From the NCBI GenBank assembly GCA_900766975.1, contig CAAFXO010000023.1, positions 1 to 62,145 of the forward strand: a stretch of DNA of 62,145 nucleotides. Direction: 5' to 3'. The notes beneath the pieces were generated by a model. The model was given only the letters and a program-made list of their open reading frames with translations, did no database searches and was not told the origin of the DNA. Within the stretch, counting starts at the first letter, position 1. Every line of letters starts with the position of its first letter. Made by a program: the position numbers and the translations under genes. Below, one piece after another: positions 17,477 through 27,089 of this stretch. This DNA comes from Bacteroidales bacterium (GTDB lineage Bacteria > Bacteroidota > Bacteroidia > Bacteroidales > Muribaculaceae).

Positions 17477-18376
17477 ATGAATGACAATAGATATATAGTA
17501 GTCGGTATGGGTGAGGCGCTTTGGGATTGCCTCCCTGAGGGTCGTAAGATCGGTGGCGCTCCCGCCAATTTCGCTTACCATGTCTCCCAATTTGGCATCG
17601 ATAGCCGTGTCGTCAGCGCTGTCGGAAATGATGACCTCGGCCGTGAGATTCTTGATACGTTCAGCAGCATGGGCCTTAACACGGATCATATCAAGCCTGT
17701 CGATTTCCCTACCGGCACTGTCGATGTGACTCTCGATGAGAAGAAGGTGCCGCATTATAACATCGTGCAGGATGTGGCTTGGGATAATATCCCCTGCACG
17801 CCCGATCTGATGGAACTCGCCAAGGAGACTCGCGCCGTATGCTTCGGTTCGCTCGCCCAACGTAGTGAGGTGTCGCGTCGTACTATCCTCAATTTCCTCG
17901 ATGCTGTGCCCGATACTCCCGACACTTACAAGGTGTTTGATATCAATCTGCGTCAAAATTTCTTCACTCCCGATGTGCTGAAGGAGTCGATATCGCGTTG
18001 CAATGTTCTGAAAATCAATGATGAGGAACTCGGCCTCGTAAGTCAGATGTTTGGTTATCCCGGCATCGATTTCAAGGACCAGTGCTGGATCATCCTCGGC
18101 AAGTATGCCCTCAAACTCTTGATCCTCACTTGCGGCACTGATGGCAGTTATGTCTTCACTCCCGGCAAGGTCTCTTTCCTACCGACTCCTATCGTGGAGG
18201 TGGCTGACACCGTAGGTGCCGGCGATAGCTTTACCGGTGCTTTCCTCGCTTCTCTGCTCCATGGCAAGAGTGTGGAGCAGGCGCATCGATTGGCTGTCGA
18301 TACCAGCGCTTTCGTATGCACTTGCAATGGTGCTATGCCCAAACTCCCCGAATCGCTAACCTCCCAATGCAAGTAA
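17477..18376 (+). CDS. fructokinase, PfkB family
   Basis: A 299-residue sugar kinase of the ribokinase/PfkB fold. Visible signatures are the N-terminal GGAPANFAYHVSQFG (about 26-40, sugar contact), the ATP-binding/anion-hole signature DTVGAGDSFTGAF (about 244-256) and the catalytic base Asp250. Length is usual. It converts imported fructose with ATP to fructose phosphate (the 6-phosphate in family members of this type). It is the third gene of the operon and is followed by a good terminator at 18507-18539. Confidence 0.92.
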   Translation: MNDNRYIVVGMGEALWDCLPEGRKIGGAPANFAYHVSQFGIDSRVVSAVGNDDLGREILDTFSSMGLNTDHIKPVDFPTGTVDVTLDEKKVPHYNIVQDVAWDNIPCTPDLMELAKETRAVCFGSLAQRSEVSRRTILNFLDAVPDTPDTYKVFDINLRQNFFTPDVLKESISRCNVLKINDEELGLVSQMFGYPGIDFKDQCWIILGKYALKLLILTCGTDGSYVFTPGKVSFLPTPIVEVADTVGAGDSFTGAFLASLLHGKSVEQAHRLAVDTSAFVCTCNGAMPKLPESLTSQCK

Positions 18377-18506
18377 CATCACCGTTATAACATCAGTGTA
18401 AAGTTTTCTCATAAACAAAAATATCACTCGTAAAAAATTTATAGGTATTCAATTTGTTCTATAGGTTCTTCAGTGTAAATCTCATAGGATTTTAGGTTAA
18501 GTCAAA

Positions 18507-18539
18507 AAGGCTGTGTCGTAGCGATTACGATACAGCTTT
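18507..18539 (+). terminator. terminator after fructokinase
   Basis: A stem of 14 pairs with two G-T wobbles (AAGGCTGTGTCGTA with TACGATACAGCTTT), loop GCGAT, followed by a pyrimidine-rich tail. It lies in the 261-base spacer between convergent genes. Confidence 0.75.
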
Positions 18540-18585
18540 CTGCTTTTCTCAATTATATATCCGTTTGTGAGATGCCAAAAAAAGT

Positions 18586-18614
18586 AAAGGCAAGCGCCTC
18601 AGACGCTTGCCTTT
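18586..18614 (-). terminator. terminator after the double-biotinyl carboxyltransferase gene
   Basis: A perfect 11-pair stem AAAGGCAAGCG/CGCTTGCCTTT with a 7-base loop, followed on the minus strand by TACTTTTTTTGG. It lies 24 bases past the stop at 18638. Confidence 0.85.
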
Positions 18615-18637
18615 GCTATATTCAGGATTTTGTCAGA

Positions 18638-21037
18638 TTATTTACCTGTAGTGATGCGGATAGAGATACCTCCGTCGGGAGATACGTTGATCTCGAGAGT
18701 AGTGCCCTCGCCGAGTTTGAGGGTAGGAGTATTCTCTTTGCGACCTGTGGGGAGTACGCTCTTCGCAGCTGTACCACCCTCTACGGGTGACAATGCTTTG
18801 TTGATATCCACAGGATTAACACCCTTCACTTCAGCCTTGGGAGCAGGTGCGGCTGCCGGTTTGGCAGCGGGAGCAGGAGCAGGCTTGGGAGCTGGAGCGG
18901 CTGCAGGCTTGGCGCCACCCTTCACTGCACCGAACTCGATGATGGGCTGGTCGGTTGCCATTACTTCACCCTCTTCGATCAGGAGTGCGGCGATGGTGCC
19001 TTCACGATCGCTCGTGAGATTGTTTTCCATCTTCATGGCTTCGTATACCAAGACTACATCACCCTTCTTCACGGTGTCGCCAGGTTTTACCTTGAACTCA
19101 AGGACGGTGCCACCCATAGGTGCTTTCATCACTTCGCCGTTGCCCTCTACCACTACTGCCTCGGGCTCTGCCTTGGCTGCAGGTGCGGGTGCTGCGGCTA
19201 CAGGAGCTACGCTTTCGCCGGCGCCGGCAAATTCGATAAGCGCCTGACCGGTGCCCATCACGTCGCCTTCGCCGATGAGGATGCGCTTCACTACGCCTGC
19301 CTTGTCACATGCAAGGTCGTTCTCCATCTTCATGGCTTCATACACGAGCACTACGTCCCCCTTCTTCACTGTGTCGCCTACCTTGACACGAAGCTCAAGC
19401 ACGGTGCCTCCCATCGGTGCGGCAAATACTTCGCCGGTAACAGGGGCATCGGCGGCTACCGGTGCGGCGGCTGCGGTAGCAGGTGCGGCGGCTTTGTTAG
19501 CCTCGTATTCTGATTTGCGCTTGTTGGTCAAGAAGGTCTTCGCTACTGTCGGAAGAAGTTCGAGAAGAAGGAACTCTTCTTCGTTGGCTGCAAGCTTCAC
19601 GCCTCCGAATTTATCCAATTCAGGATTGGCGGGTGTCTTGTAGCTACTTACGTCGTAGGGCTTCTCCTCTGCCGAGCCTGTGATCTGCTCTCGGAATTTG
19701 GGATCTACCGGTATCGGTGTTGTACCATATTCTCCCTTTACCAAGGAGATGAACTGGTTGTTCTTGTTGGTATAGTCGGGCTTGCCGGCACGACGGTCCA
19801 TTGCCAAGTTCACTGCCTGTGAACCTACGATCTGGCTGGTCGGTGTTACCAAGGGTACAAGTCCGGCGTCGCGTCTTACCTTCGGAATCAATGCCATAGC
19901 CTCTTCGAGCACATCCTCTGCACCGAGCGAACGAAGGTTCGCTACCATGTTGGAGTACATACCGCCCGGTACTTCGGCATTCTTTACCAATTCGTTGGGC
20001 TTCGGGAAACCAAAGTATTCTTCGATCTTGTGGCATGCTGCCAAGAGCTCTTCCTCTTTGTTGGCTTTTGCTGCCTCGATGGCTTTGTCGAATTCGGCAT
20101 CGATCTCTTTGGGCATCACTTTGTATGCCTCGTCGAAGTCTTTCGGCCATTTGTCTTTGTTCAGGTCAAAGTCTGCCAATGCCTTGCGTGCATCCTTCAA
20201 TTCGTGACGGATTTTCGCTACGGCTTCCATATTGGCCTCAAGTTCTACTCCAAGTTTGCGGCAGAAGATGTCTACCAATTCGATAGCCGGAGCTGCCGAA
20301 CCGCCGCCAAACCACCAAATGTTGGTGTCGACGATGTCTACTCCCTGGATGATCGCTGTCAATACTGATGCCAAACCATAACCGGGTGTACAGTGGGTGT
20401 GGAAGTCTACAGGCACCTTAAGCGCTTTCTTCAGCTTCGGCATAAGGCTGTAGATGCGGGCGGGATTTACAAGCCCTGCCATATCCTTCACTGTCACCAT
20501 CTTTGCACCAAGCTTCTCCATCTCGAGAGCCTTGTTGACAAAGTATTCGTCGGTGAAGACTTTCTCGTTCTCGGGTGTGCCCTTCGGGTCGACTGTGTAG
20601 CATACTGCTGTGTCGGAGACGCCGCCGAGCTCGTTGATCATTGCGATCGAGCCTTTGATGTTGTTGATGTCGTTGAGGGCATCGAAGATACGCATCACGT
20701 TCAGTCCATTCTCGATGGCTTTCTTATAGAATCCTTCGAGCACGCTGTCGGGATAGGGCACGTAGCCGAAGAGGTTACGTCCTCTCGAGAGGGCTGAGAG
20801 GAGGGAGATACCTTTCATGGCTTTGCTGCATGATCTCAGACGATCCCAGGGACTCTCCCCAAGATAACGCATTACTGAGTCGGGTACTGCCCCTCCCCAT
20901 ACTTCCATAATATAAAACTTTGCATCACGATAGAGGGGAAGTAGTTTGTCTACATTCTCCTGCTTCATGCGGGTGGCGAAGAGAGACTGCTGGCCATCGC
21001 GCAGCGTCAAGTCTCTGATTTGTAATTTCTTAGTCAC
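18638..21037 (-). CDS. 5S/PycB-like carboxyltransferase with two tandem biotinyl domains
   Basis: A 799-residue biotin enzyme subunit. Residues 1-270 form the HMGL-like TIM barrel with RDGQQS (14-19), the probable carbamylated Lys184 (VTVKDMAG) and metal ligands His213 and His215 (DFHTHCTPG). Residues about 290-490 form the conserved carboxylase domain. Two biotinyl domains follow: 535-605 with Lys570 in EAMKM and 637-705 with Lys669 in EAMKM, joined by Ala/Pro/Lys-rich linkers. An extra tail (about 740-799) with a beta-rich end has no motif I know. Family members move CO2 between carboxybiotin and pyruvate/oxaloacetate (pyruvate carboxylase B, oxaloacetate decarboxylase alpha, transcarboxylase 5S). 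Most have zero or one biotinyl domain. No biotin carboxylase or decarboxylase membrane subunit is encoded nearby, so the partner and direction are unknown. Confidence 0.88.
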   Translation of the reverse strand: MTKKLQIRDLTLRDGQQSLFATRMKQENVDKLLPLYRDAKFYIMEVWGGAVPDSVMRYLGESPWDRLRSCSKAMKGISLLSALSRGRNLFGYVPYPDSVLEGFYKKAIENGLNVMRIFDALNDINNIKGSIAMINELGGVSDTAVCYTVDPKGTPENEKVFTDEYFVNKALEMEKLGAKMVTVKDMAGLVNPARIYSLMPKLKKALKVPVDFHTHCTPGYGLASVLTAIIQGVDIVDTNIWWFGGGSAAPAIELVDIFCRKLGVELEANMEAVAKIRHELKDARKALADFDLNKDKWPKDFDEAYKVMPKEIDAEFDKAIEAAKANKEEELLAACHKIEEYFGFPKPNELVKNAEVPGGMYSNMVANLRSLGAEDVLEEAMALIPKVRRDAGLVPLVTPTSQIVGSQAVNLAMDRRAGKPDYTNKNNQFISLVKGEYGTTPIPVDPKFREQITGSAEEKPYDVSSYKTPANPELDKFGGVKLAANEEEFLLLELLPTVAKTFLTNKRKSEYEANKAAAPATAAAAPVAADAPVTGEVFAAPMGGTVLELRVKVGDTVKKGDVVLVYEAMKMENDLACDKAGVVKRILIGEGDVMGTGQALIEFAGAGESVAPVAAAPAPAAKAEPEAVVVEGNGEVMKAPMGGTVLEFKVKPGDTVKKGDVVLVYEAMKMENNLTSDREGTIAALLIEEGEVMATDQPIIEFGAVKGGAKPAAAPAPKPAPAPAAKPAAAPAPKAEVKGVNPVDINKALSPVEGGTAAKSVLPTGRKENTPTLKLGEGTTLEINVSPDGGISIRITTGK

Positions 21038-21101
21038 TGCCTTTACGTTTTTTTATTGTGTTATGGTATTTGATTGGTTTGTATTCCAATTTTTTAATCT
21101 C

Positions 21102-21109
21102 CAAATATA
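21102..21109 (-). promoter_or_regulatory. candidate -7 box of the double-biotinyl gene
   Basis: Minus-strand TATATTTG, 65 bases before the start. No clear -33 element is seen. Confidence 0.4.
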
Positions 21110-21169
21110 GCACTTATTTGCCAATAATTAAAGAAAATTTTCTCTTTTTTTCATTTTTACCCAAAAATC

Positions 21170-21200
21170 ATGGCGATGCCTTGGTATTCGACATCGCCAT
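21170..21200 (-). terminator. terminator of the fimbrillin-like operon
   Basis: A perfect 9-pair stem ATGGCGATG/CATCGCCAT with a 13-base loop, followed on the minus strand by ATTTTTGGG. It lies between the last fimbrillin-like gene and the carboxyltransferase gene. Confidence 0.7.
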
Positions 21201-21233
21201 TGATAATTCTTGTAGCGGGTTTTGAACGCGAGG

Positions 21234-23396
21234 TTAGTCGATTCTTACGTATTTTACCGGGCGGACCATGAAGCCGGTGGGACGGCCGGCTGTCGGTAGC
21301 AGCTTCTTGGATTTTACTTGCAATACGTAGGCAGTGTAGGGATTGGGCTGATTGCTCCCTTTGGTGCCGATTGTGCTGCTCTGCAAGTAGGCGTCAGATC
21401 CCCAGGTCTCGACGTTATCTCTGTTGTCGACATAGCCGGTGGCTGGTATCATGATGCTGCTGCCCTCATATCCGTTTTTACCCGTCAATTTGAACCATGT
21501 CTTGCCATTGATGCTCTGTGTCTCTATCGTCGTGTTCGCTACCAATAACTGCAAATCATTCGCCGTCGGTATATACCATCCCTCCGGCCAGTTGAGCTGT
21601 ACGATGTCATCTTCTTCCTTCAAATCGCGAGTGTCCAAAGAGGTCGTCGATTCATTGTTGTATGCATACTTCGCCGCTATCGCGCTTTTCATGTAGTCGG
21701 TATAACTGAACTTCGCCGGCTCTTCTGTATCTCCCCACGCCAACCTTATACCGGGACTACCGGTGCATGACGATAAATAACCATCTTCATCAATGGCACT
21801 TCCATTGTATGTGTGCAATTCTACTTTCGACTCAACTCCATAGTTGAAGGGACTCCATAATACTTTGTAGGTTACCTCCCGACTCTCTCCCTCGACCTCT
21901 TCAGTCACTGTCTTGGTGATACCCAAATCTATCGCCAGTTCATCGATATGCTTCCTCACAATCTCTTTCTTATCTTCAGTCGTATAGGTGTACATCTCCT
22001 TCAGCACCGGACGAATATTATACCCCAAGTAACGATGATTTCCGGCTCTTTTTAGTGACGAGTTATTGGTCAATGTGTAGCAATAGGCATAGCCTCCGAT
22101 GCTCCCTGACATATAGTAGAGGTAGTCCCCGTACTTCAATGTCGAGTTATCTATATAGCCATTGCTCAGCATCGATATCTCGTTGCCATTAATCTTGCTG
22201 CGGAAGGTGACCTTCGACACATCTTTATTCAGATCTTCGCAATAGACTGTCTCGGTATTCACCACTTCCGTATTGTCGATAAATTCCTGAAGATCATCCG
22301 AACTCGGCATGGTCCAATGCCCTCCCCAGTATTGATAGACCGGGTCGTATGCCGTGCCGGAGATATTCGCCGGCAATAACGAAGCACCATTCTCTTGGTA
22401 GGGATCGTTGATATATGTCGCATAATTATAGACATCCTTCTCAAACAATTCCCCCCACGCCAAACGACGCCCGAGCATGTTCTGCGCACTCGCGATCTCC
22501 TCTGCATCCATATATGAGTCGCTCTCCGCACCGAAATTGATCGGACTCCACTTCACTCCCGACGGCAAACCAAGATCCACGGCACACCGCTCATCCACCC
22601 GATAGGTGTAGATGATGGAGTGTGTGCCATTGACGATGCTAACATCATCCCGCTTGTAGGATAACTGCTTCATCCCGGTCAACTCGTTGCCTATCGAATA
22701 TTTCCCGGATATCGGCAAAGTCACCGGACTCTCCGCATCGAGGATGTAGCGATAATGCTCCACATTGTTCTCGTCTACGGTCTTGGTAAACTTATATGCT
22801 GAAGCCCAGTCGCATACATGCTCCTGTAGGTAGGAGTTGTAGATGTCGATCTTGGCATATTTGTGCCTTAATATCAAGGTGGTGACAGCATTCGTGCCGG
22901 GGGAGGTCGGCTCGGTTACAAGCCAGTCGGTGGCTGCCTGAAGGCTCTGATCCTCTGCCGGAGGGGTGAGCATCGCCAATACGTCTGCCGGACTGTTACA
23001 ACTGTCGAACGCCTCGGAATAGGGATAGTATGCTATATACTTGTAGCCCAACTTATGTACCACCTCTTTAATCTCGGAGTTCAGATCCCATACCCTCCCA
23101 TCGGGTGTCGTCATCTTGATGTTCCCGGCATTCTTACCCTCGATGTCGGTTACGAATTTTCCTGTCGTTCCGTCGATGATAAACATGCCGAAGGAGTCCC
23201 CCGCTTTGATGTCTTTGGTGATCTTATTGTCGCTCACCGGCAATACATCCCCTCGCGTGGCAGGCTGATCGGCGATTTCGACCTCAAACCGCATCACATG
23301 CCCGGCGACTGCATCCGACGGCAGATACAAGTCGTCGCTACATCCCGCCATTATGAGGCATAACGCCATGTATGTCAGGTAGATCACTCTCTTCAT
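21234..23396 (-). CDS. fimbrillin-like lipoprotein with two FISUMP-like domains
   Basis: A 720-residue exported lipoprotein (Cys19 in IMAGCSDDLY). The N-terminal part (about 30-260) looks like a Bacteroidetes fimbrillin-like domain: PATRGDV near residue 47, GDSFGMFIIDG, and YKYIAYYPYSEAF. Two FISUMP-like modules follow. The first begins AVDLGLPSGVKWSPINFGAE, passes LAWGELFEK and closes NIRPVLKE (about 275-475). The second begins ELAIDLGI, passes RLAWGDTEE and closes GFMVRPVKYVR (about 490-720). It is the last gene of a four-gene operon and its ATG overlaps the previous gene's stop by 4 bases, which suggests coupled translation. A surface adhesin or fimbrial tip role is inferred; no enzymatic motif is seen. 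Confidence 0.72.
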   Translation of the reverse strand: MKRVIYLTYMALCLIMAGCSDDLYLPSDAVAGHVMRFEVEIADQPATRGDVLPVSDNKITKDIKAGDSFGMFIIDGTTGKFVTDIEGKNAGNIKMTTPDGRVWDLNSEIKEVVHKLGYKYIAYYPYSEAFDSCNSPADVLAMLTPPAEDQSLQAATDWLVTEPTSPGTNAVTTLILRHKYAKIDIYNSYLQEHVCDWASAYKFTKTVDENNVEHYRYILDAESPVTLPISGKYSIGNELTGMKQLSYKRDDVSIVNGTHSIIYTYRVDERCAVDLGLPSGVKWSPINFGAESDSYMDAEEIASAQNMLGRRLAWGELFEKDVYNYATYINDPYQENGASLLPANISGTAYDPVYQYWGGHWTMPSSDDLQEFIDNTEVVNTETVYCEDLNKDVSKVTFRSKINGNEISMLSNGYIDNSTLKYGDYLYYMSGSIGGYAYCYTLTNNSSLKRAGNHRYLGYNIRPVLKEMYTYTTEDKKEIVRKHIDELAIDLGITKTVTEEVEGESREVTYKVLWSPFNYGVESKVELHTYNGSAIDEDGYLSSCTGSPGIRLAWGDTEEPAKFSYTDYMKSAIAAKYAYNNESTTSLDTRDLKEEDDIVQLNWPEGWYIPTANDLQLLVANTTIETQSINGKTWFKLTGKNGYEGSSIMIPATGYVDNRDNVETWGSDAYLQSSTIGTKGSNQPNPYTAYVLQVKSKKLLPTAGRPTGFMVRPVKYVRID

Positions 23397-25270
23397 CGCT
23401 CTTCGATATTTATGCGGATAGCATCGCGGGTATCCGGATTTACATTCCAGTTCTTGCCTCCATACACCGGACGGACCAACATGCCGGTGTAGCGGTGACC
23501 ATTCTGCGTCAATCCCATCAAGGTCACCCTGTTGCCGTTATGATCGACGTATGATGACTGCTTCTTGATCGGAGTCACGCCTATTACCTTCCCGCTGCCA
23601 TCCAATGTGTGCTTTACCTCCATCTCCATATAACTCGAGCAGTCGATATAGTCGTGCGATGCCGAGGATGCAAAGTAATACATGCCGCCATAGTCCTCTT
23701 TAGGAATACCACCTGTTATCACTCCATTAAAATTGCGTGATGCACATGCCATCATATCTATGCTCCAGTCACTCCATGTTCCCCCCGGAAAGTAGAGAAC
23801 TTCTCCATTGATAAGACTCGTGAATTTAAATATCACCACCAAGTAGCGATAAGGCCTTACATTCTCCGTGCCATAAAACTCGGAGTTGTAGGCATGCAAG
23901 TTGAGGTAGTTGCCATCTTCGTCGGTAGCCGCTATCCAGGGAGCATATCGCACATTGTCTTCATAATACCAGTCATAGACCTCGATTGTGCAATTACGCA
24001 TCAGCTCATCCACCTCATTCTCATTGGGCATACGCCATTCCCCTTTCCAGAGTTTATTGCGCACCACGTCATATTCCGTGCCGGCGATGTTGCCATCGAT
24101 ATTGGAATAGGTGTAGCCCGGATCAATATATGTGCCGGGATAATATCCCTTCTTCGATCCGGATATCAATGCCGTCACTCCGCCGCTGCCGTTCAAGGCA
24201 TCGCCGGTGGAGGTGATAACTCCGCTCGAATCAAGTATTATCGCCGGTTGCTCATATTTGGTGTCTAATTCTCCCCAGGCATAGTAGTCGCCTCGGTCGA
24301 AACTCTCATGCAGTTCGCTCTCCATCAGATCGCTCCTTACATTACCGTCGGCATCATACCAATTCCCACCCCTTGCGGTTTGCTGCTTGGCAGTCTCGGT
24401 GCCGAAGTTATGGCTCGCCCAGATACACCCCGATGGCAATCCCATATCCACTCCCGATGTCTTGTAGGATACCAACGGCTGCGAGGAGATGGTAACGTAG
24501 TGCGATCGATTCTCTTTCAAGTCTACATAGGCATGCCAGTAGGAGTATCCGATTATCTCACTATCTTCGTCGGTGGTGGGGGCAAGAGCCATGCCATATA
24601 CCTCCACATTGTCTTGTGGTATGGCGATGTAACTGTAGGTCACTTCATTGTCCGGCTTATACATCTGATCAAGGGTCACCGGATTATCAACCTCCAAGTC
24701 GGATGCCTCGCCATTATAGTAGATCTTCAGCCTGCTCATGGCGTGAGTGAATGTCAGCCTCATGGTTACTCCCGAGATTTCCGCATCCCGGCATATCAGC
24801 AGATTGGCGGCATTATACACATCTTCGCTCGATTGGTCGGTATATAGCGTTGGAAACAGCTCTTTGTGCTTCTCCACTATTCCATCGATTGATGTGTAAC
24901 CATCATATCGAGCGTTATAGGGAGAGTAGGCAAAGTAGCGATAGTTCTCGTCGTAGTAAACATCGGAGGTAATCACATTGCCGGCATCGTCGACACGATA
25001 CAGATGGCCTGTCTTCTGAATTTTATATCTGTAGTTGTCGGCTATCACAGTGCCATTCTCATCCACCACGAAGAGCCCTATCTCATCGCCGACGTTAAAG
25101 GTGGTGTAGATGCCATTGGTCGACGTGCGCGTTGACACATCTTTGACATCTTGATTGTATGCCACCACCTCCACACGTATTTCGAGTGGAGTGCGTGTCT
25201 CTTCTATCAGAGCCTCCGTGGCGCAGGATGTCAGACATATCAGTGTGAGTAGAAGTATTATATTCCTCAT
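23393..25270 (-). CDS. fimbrillin-like lipoprotein with one FISUMP-like domain
   Basis: A 625-residue lipoprotein (Cys16 in CLTSCATEAL). The fimbrillin-like half (about 25-270) has VSTRTSTNG, a typical TR site, then FNVGDEIGLFVVDENG and YRYFAYSPYNARY. The C-terminal module starts GVDMGLPSGCIWASHNFGTE, contains DYYAWGEL and EWRMPNENEVDELMRNC, and ends GMLVRPVYGG. It shares its plan with both neighbours but is too divergent to be a recent duplicate. It begins 3 bases after the upstream gene and ends inside the start of the next, so the operon is tightly packed. Function is not known. Confidence 0.72.
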   Translation of the reverse strand: MRNIILLLTLICLTSCATEALIEETRTPLEIRVEVVAYNQDVKDVSTRTSTNGIYTTFNVGDEIGLFVVDENGTVIADNYRYKIQKTGHLYRVDDAGNVITSDVYYDENYRYFAYSPYNARYDGYTSIDGIVEKHKELFPTLYTDQSSEDVYNAANLLICRDAEISGVTMRLTFTHAMSRLKIYYNGEASDLEVDNPVTLDQMYKPDNEVTYSYIAIPQDNVEVYGMALAPTTDEDSEIIGYSYWHAYVDLKENRSHYVTISSQPLVSYKTSGVDMGLPSGCIWASHNFGTETAKQQTARGGNWYDADGNVRSDLMESELHESFDRGDYYAWGELDTKYEQPAIILDSSGVITSTGDALNGSGGVTALISGSKKGYYPGTYIDPGYTYSNIDGNIAGTEYDVVRNKLWKGEWRMPNENEVDELMRNCTIEVYDWYYEDNVRYAPWIAATDEDGNYLNLHAYNSEFYGTENVRPYRYLVVIFKFTSLINGEVLYFPGGTWSDWSIDMMACASRNFNGVITGGIPKEDYGGMYYFASSASHDYIDCSSYMEMEVKHTLDGSGKVIGVTPIKKQSSYVDHNGNRVTLMGLTQNGHRYTGMLVRPVYGGKNWNVNPDTRDAIRINIEER

Positions 25271-25273
25271 TTC

Positions 25274-27076
25274 TTAGTTCCTTTCTTTCAGCAGTACGGG
25301 TCGTATCGAATATCCGTTATATCGCTCACATTCCACCATCGCCGGGTCGCTCATGTGTCCATTGCCCGAACCCTCTGTGTCGATATAGTATGATGTCGAG
25401 AATGCCCGGGATTTCTCTGTCGCTCCCGCTCCGGATCCTGCCGATGGCGTCGATGTCCAGTAGTAGCACACTGCTTTGTTGACCTTCTTGTAAGTGCCGC
25501 TCTTGGTGTCAAGTCCCGAGTAACCGGTGATGGGAAGGTAGATCACGCCCACGAGTTTTCCATCTACATCTTTCTTGGTGACTTTCCATACGGAGGCGTC
25601 GAAGTTGAGGTTGTCTTCAGAGTCGGGTGCATCTTCCGATATCTTCACCGATTGCCACTTCCATTCGCAGTTGTTGATGATGTCATCCCACATCTCTTTG
25701 GTGGGCATGGTCCACATCCAGGAGCCTGCCCCCAGATATTGCTTTACGGCGTCATATTCTGTGCCTTGTATATCCCCGGATACCGTTCCGGCTGTGTAGC
25801 CTTCGGGAGAGTAGAGTGTTTCCGATTTCTTCTCCACCTCTCCCCAGGCATAGTGATTGCCGGTCTCTATCGGCTCTCTTGCTCCGAGATTGCAGGTTGC
25901 CCATAGCACATCATATTCTTTACCTTCGATTTCGGTGGTCATGCCGAGACTCACAAATACCATCTGTGCCGGCGTGTCGTCAGTCTGATCCCATTCGGAA
26001 TTCGGCGTGATGACTACGCTTAGCGATTCGGTGTTGTCGATGTTATAGGTCGTACATTCGGCGATCTCTATCGTGTTGAGCTTTACATCTTTCTCTCCTA
26101 AGTCGAAGTTGAAGGTGTAGATCTTCCCCGCCTCAAATTTGTGATTAGTGATCAGGTCACTGTCAAGCCGCAGCTGATAGGTGAGATAGTTGGTGTCGAT
26201 GGTAAATTTCAAGGGCACGCTGTTGAAGTTCCCATCTACCGGGAAACAAATATTGTAGAACACACCCTTCTCTCCTCGGGGTATGGTCACAGAGTTGATC
26301 TCTGTGGTGAGTCCGCTGAAGTAGCCGGTCTTGTCCGACTGCTCGGCTATATCTCCGGCTTCGAGCCTGACTACATCGGGGAAAAGGGGTGTCCGATCGT
26401 TCGATTCCATCCGTATACCGGTGATTATGATGTCGGAGGTGATGCTGTTGGTGATGTTATACCTTATTATCGCACATGCTGAGTTGAAGTGCGAAGTGTT
26501 GGCGATGACGTTATTGTCGTTAACTTCCTGTAGGGTAGTGGAGGTGTAGACGTAGGAGTAGTCGGCAAGCGATGTGAGGTCGTTGACTCGATCTTCGTAG
26601 CGGAATGTACCGGGTAGATGCATGTCGACGCGGACTCCTTCGGCTGTGCCGGTTATCTCTGTGTTGTCGCTGATGGGATGACAACAGTACATGGCATCCC
26701 CCGCCGCCACCGGATAGACGTAGTTGCCATCTGCAAGATCATATTTCACTCCATAGAGGGTCTGCAGTTTTATCTTCGATCGCTCGGCATCGACTGTCTC
26801 AAATTGCGTCATCGTGTGGTATTGCCCGGATGAGGTCAGCGCCTCATAGAAGGGCACATATTGTGTGCCATGCTTGATGACGGTCAGCATGTTGCTGTTG
26901 TTCTCCCAAACATATTTCACATTGCCATCCGTGTCGGTCAGATCACTCCAAGAGCTCCGCGTTGCGGCGTCGGCAAAGGTGATGTTAAGACGATGCACAT
27001 CCCCATCCATCACAACATCTTCTCTACACGAGATGAGTAGCAACAACCAAGGCAATATGTATAATATCTTTTTCAT
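25274..27076 (-). CDS. fimbrillin-like lipoprotein with one FISUMP-like domain
   Basis: A 600-residue lipoprotein (signal MKKILYILPWLLLLISC, Cys17). The N-terminal half has AATRSSWSDL near residue 40, matching the TR site of fimbrillins, and KYDLADGNYVYPVAAGDAMY. The C-terminal part has the FISUMP-like order YDVLWATCNLGAREP, NHYAWGEVEKK, GSWMWTMPTKEMWDDIINNC and the closing YNGYSIRPVLLKE. It follows the operon's first gene by 13 bases. It is probably outer-membrane or surface exposed. No close functional call is possible. Confidence 0.7.
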   Translation of the reverse strand: MKKILYILPWLLLLISCREDVVMDGDVHRLNITFADAATRSSWSDLTDTDGNVKYVWENNSNMLTVIKHGTQYVPFYEALTSSGQYHTMTQFETVDAERSKIKLQTLYGVKYDLADGNYVYPVAAGDAMYCCHPISDNTEITGTAEGVRVDMHLPGTFRYEDRVNDLTSLADYSYVYTSTTLQEVNDNNVIANTSHFNSACAIIRYNITNSITSDIIITGIRMESNDRTPLFPDVVRLEAGDIAEQSDKTGYFSGLTTEINSVTIPRGEKGVFYNICFPVDGNFNSVPLKFTIDTNYLTYQLRLDSDLITNHKFEAGKIYTFNFDLGEKDVKLNTIEIAECTTYNIDNTESLSVVITPNSEWDQTDDTPAQMVFVSLGMTTEIEGKEYDVLWATCNLGAREPIETGNHYAWGEVEKKSETLYSPEGYTAGTVSGDIQGTEYDAVKQYLGAGSWMWTMPTKEMWDDIINNCEWKWQSVKISEDAPDSEDNLNFDASVWKVTKKDVDGKLVGVIYLPITGYSGLDTKSGTYKKVNKAVCYYWTSTPSAGSGAGATEKSRAFSTSYYIDTEGSGNGHMSDPAMVECERYNGYSIRPVLLKERN

Positions 27077-27089
27077 CTTCTCTCCTTAG

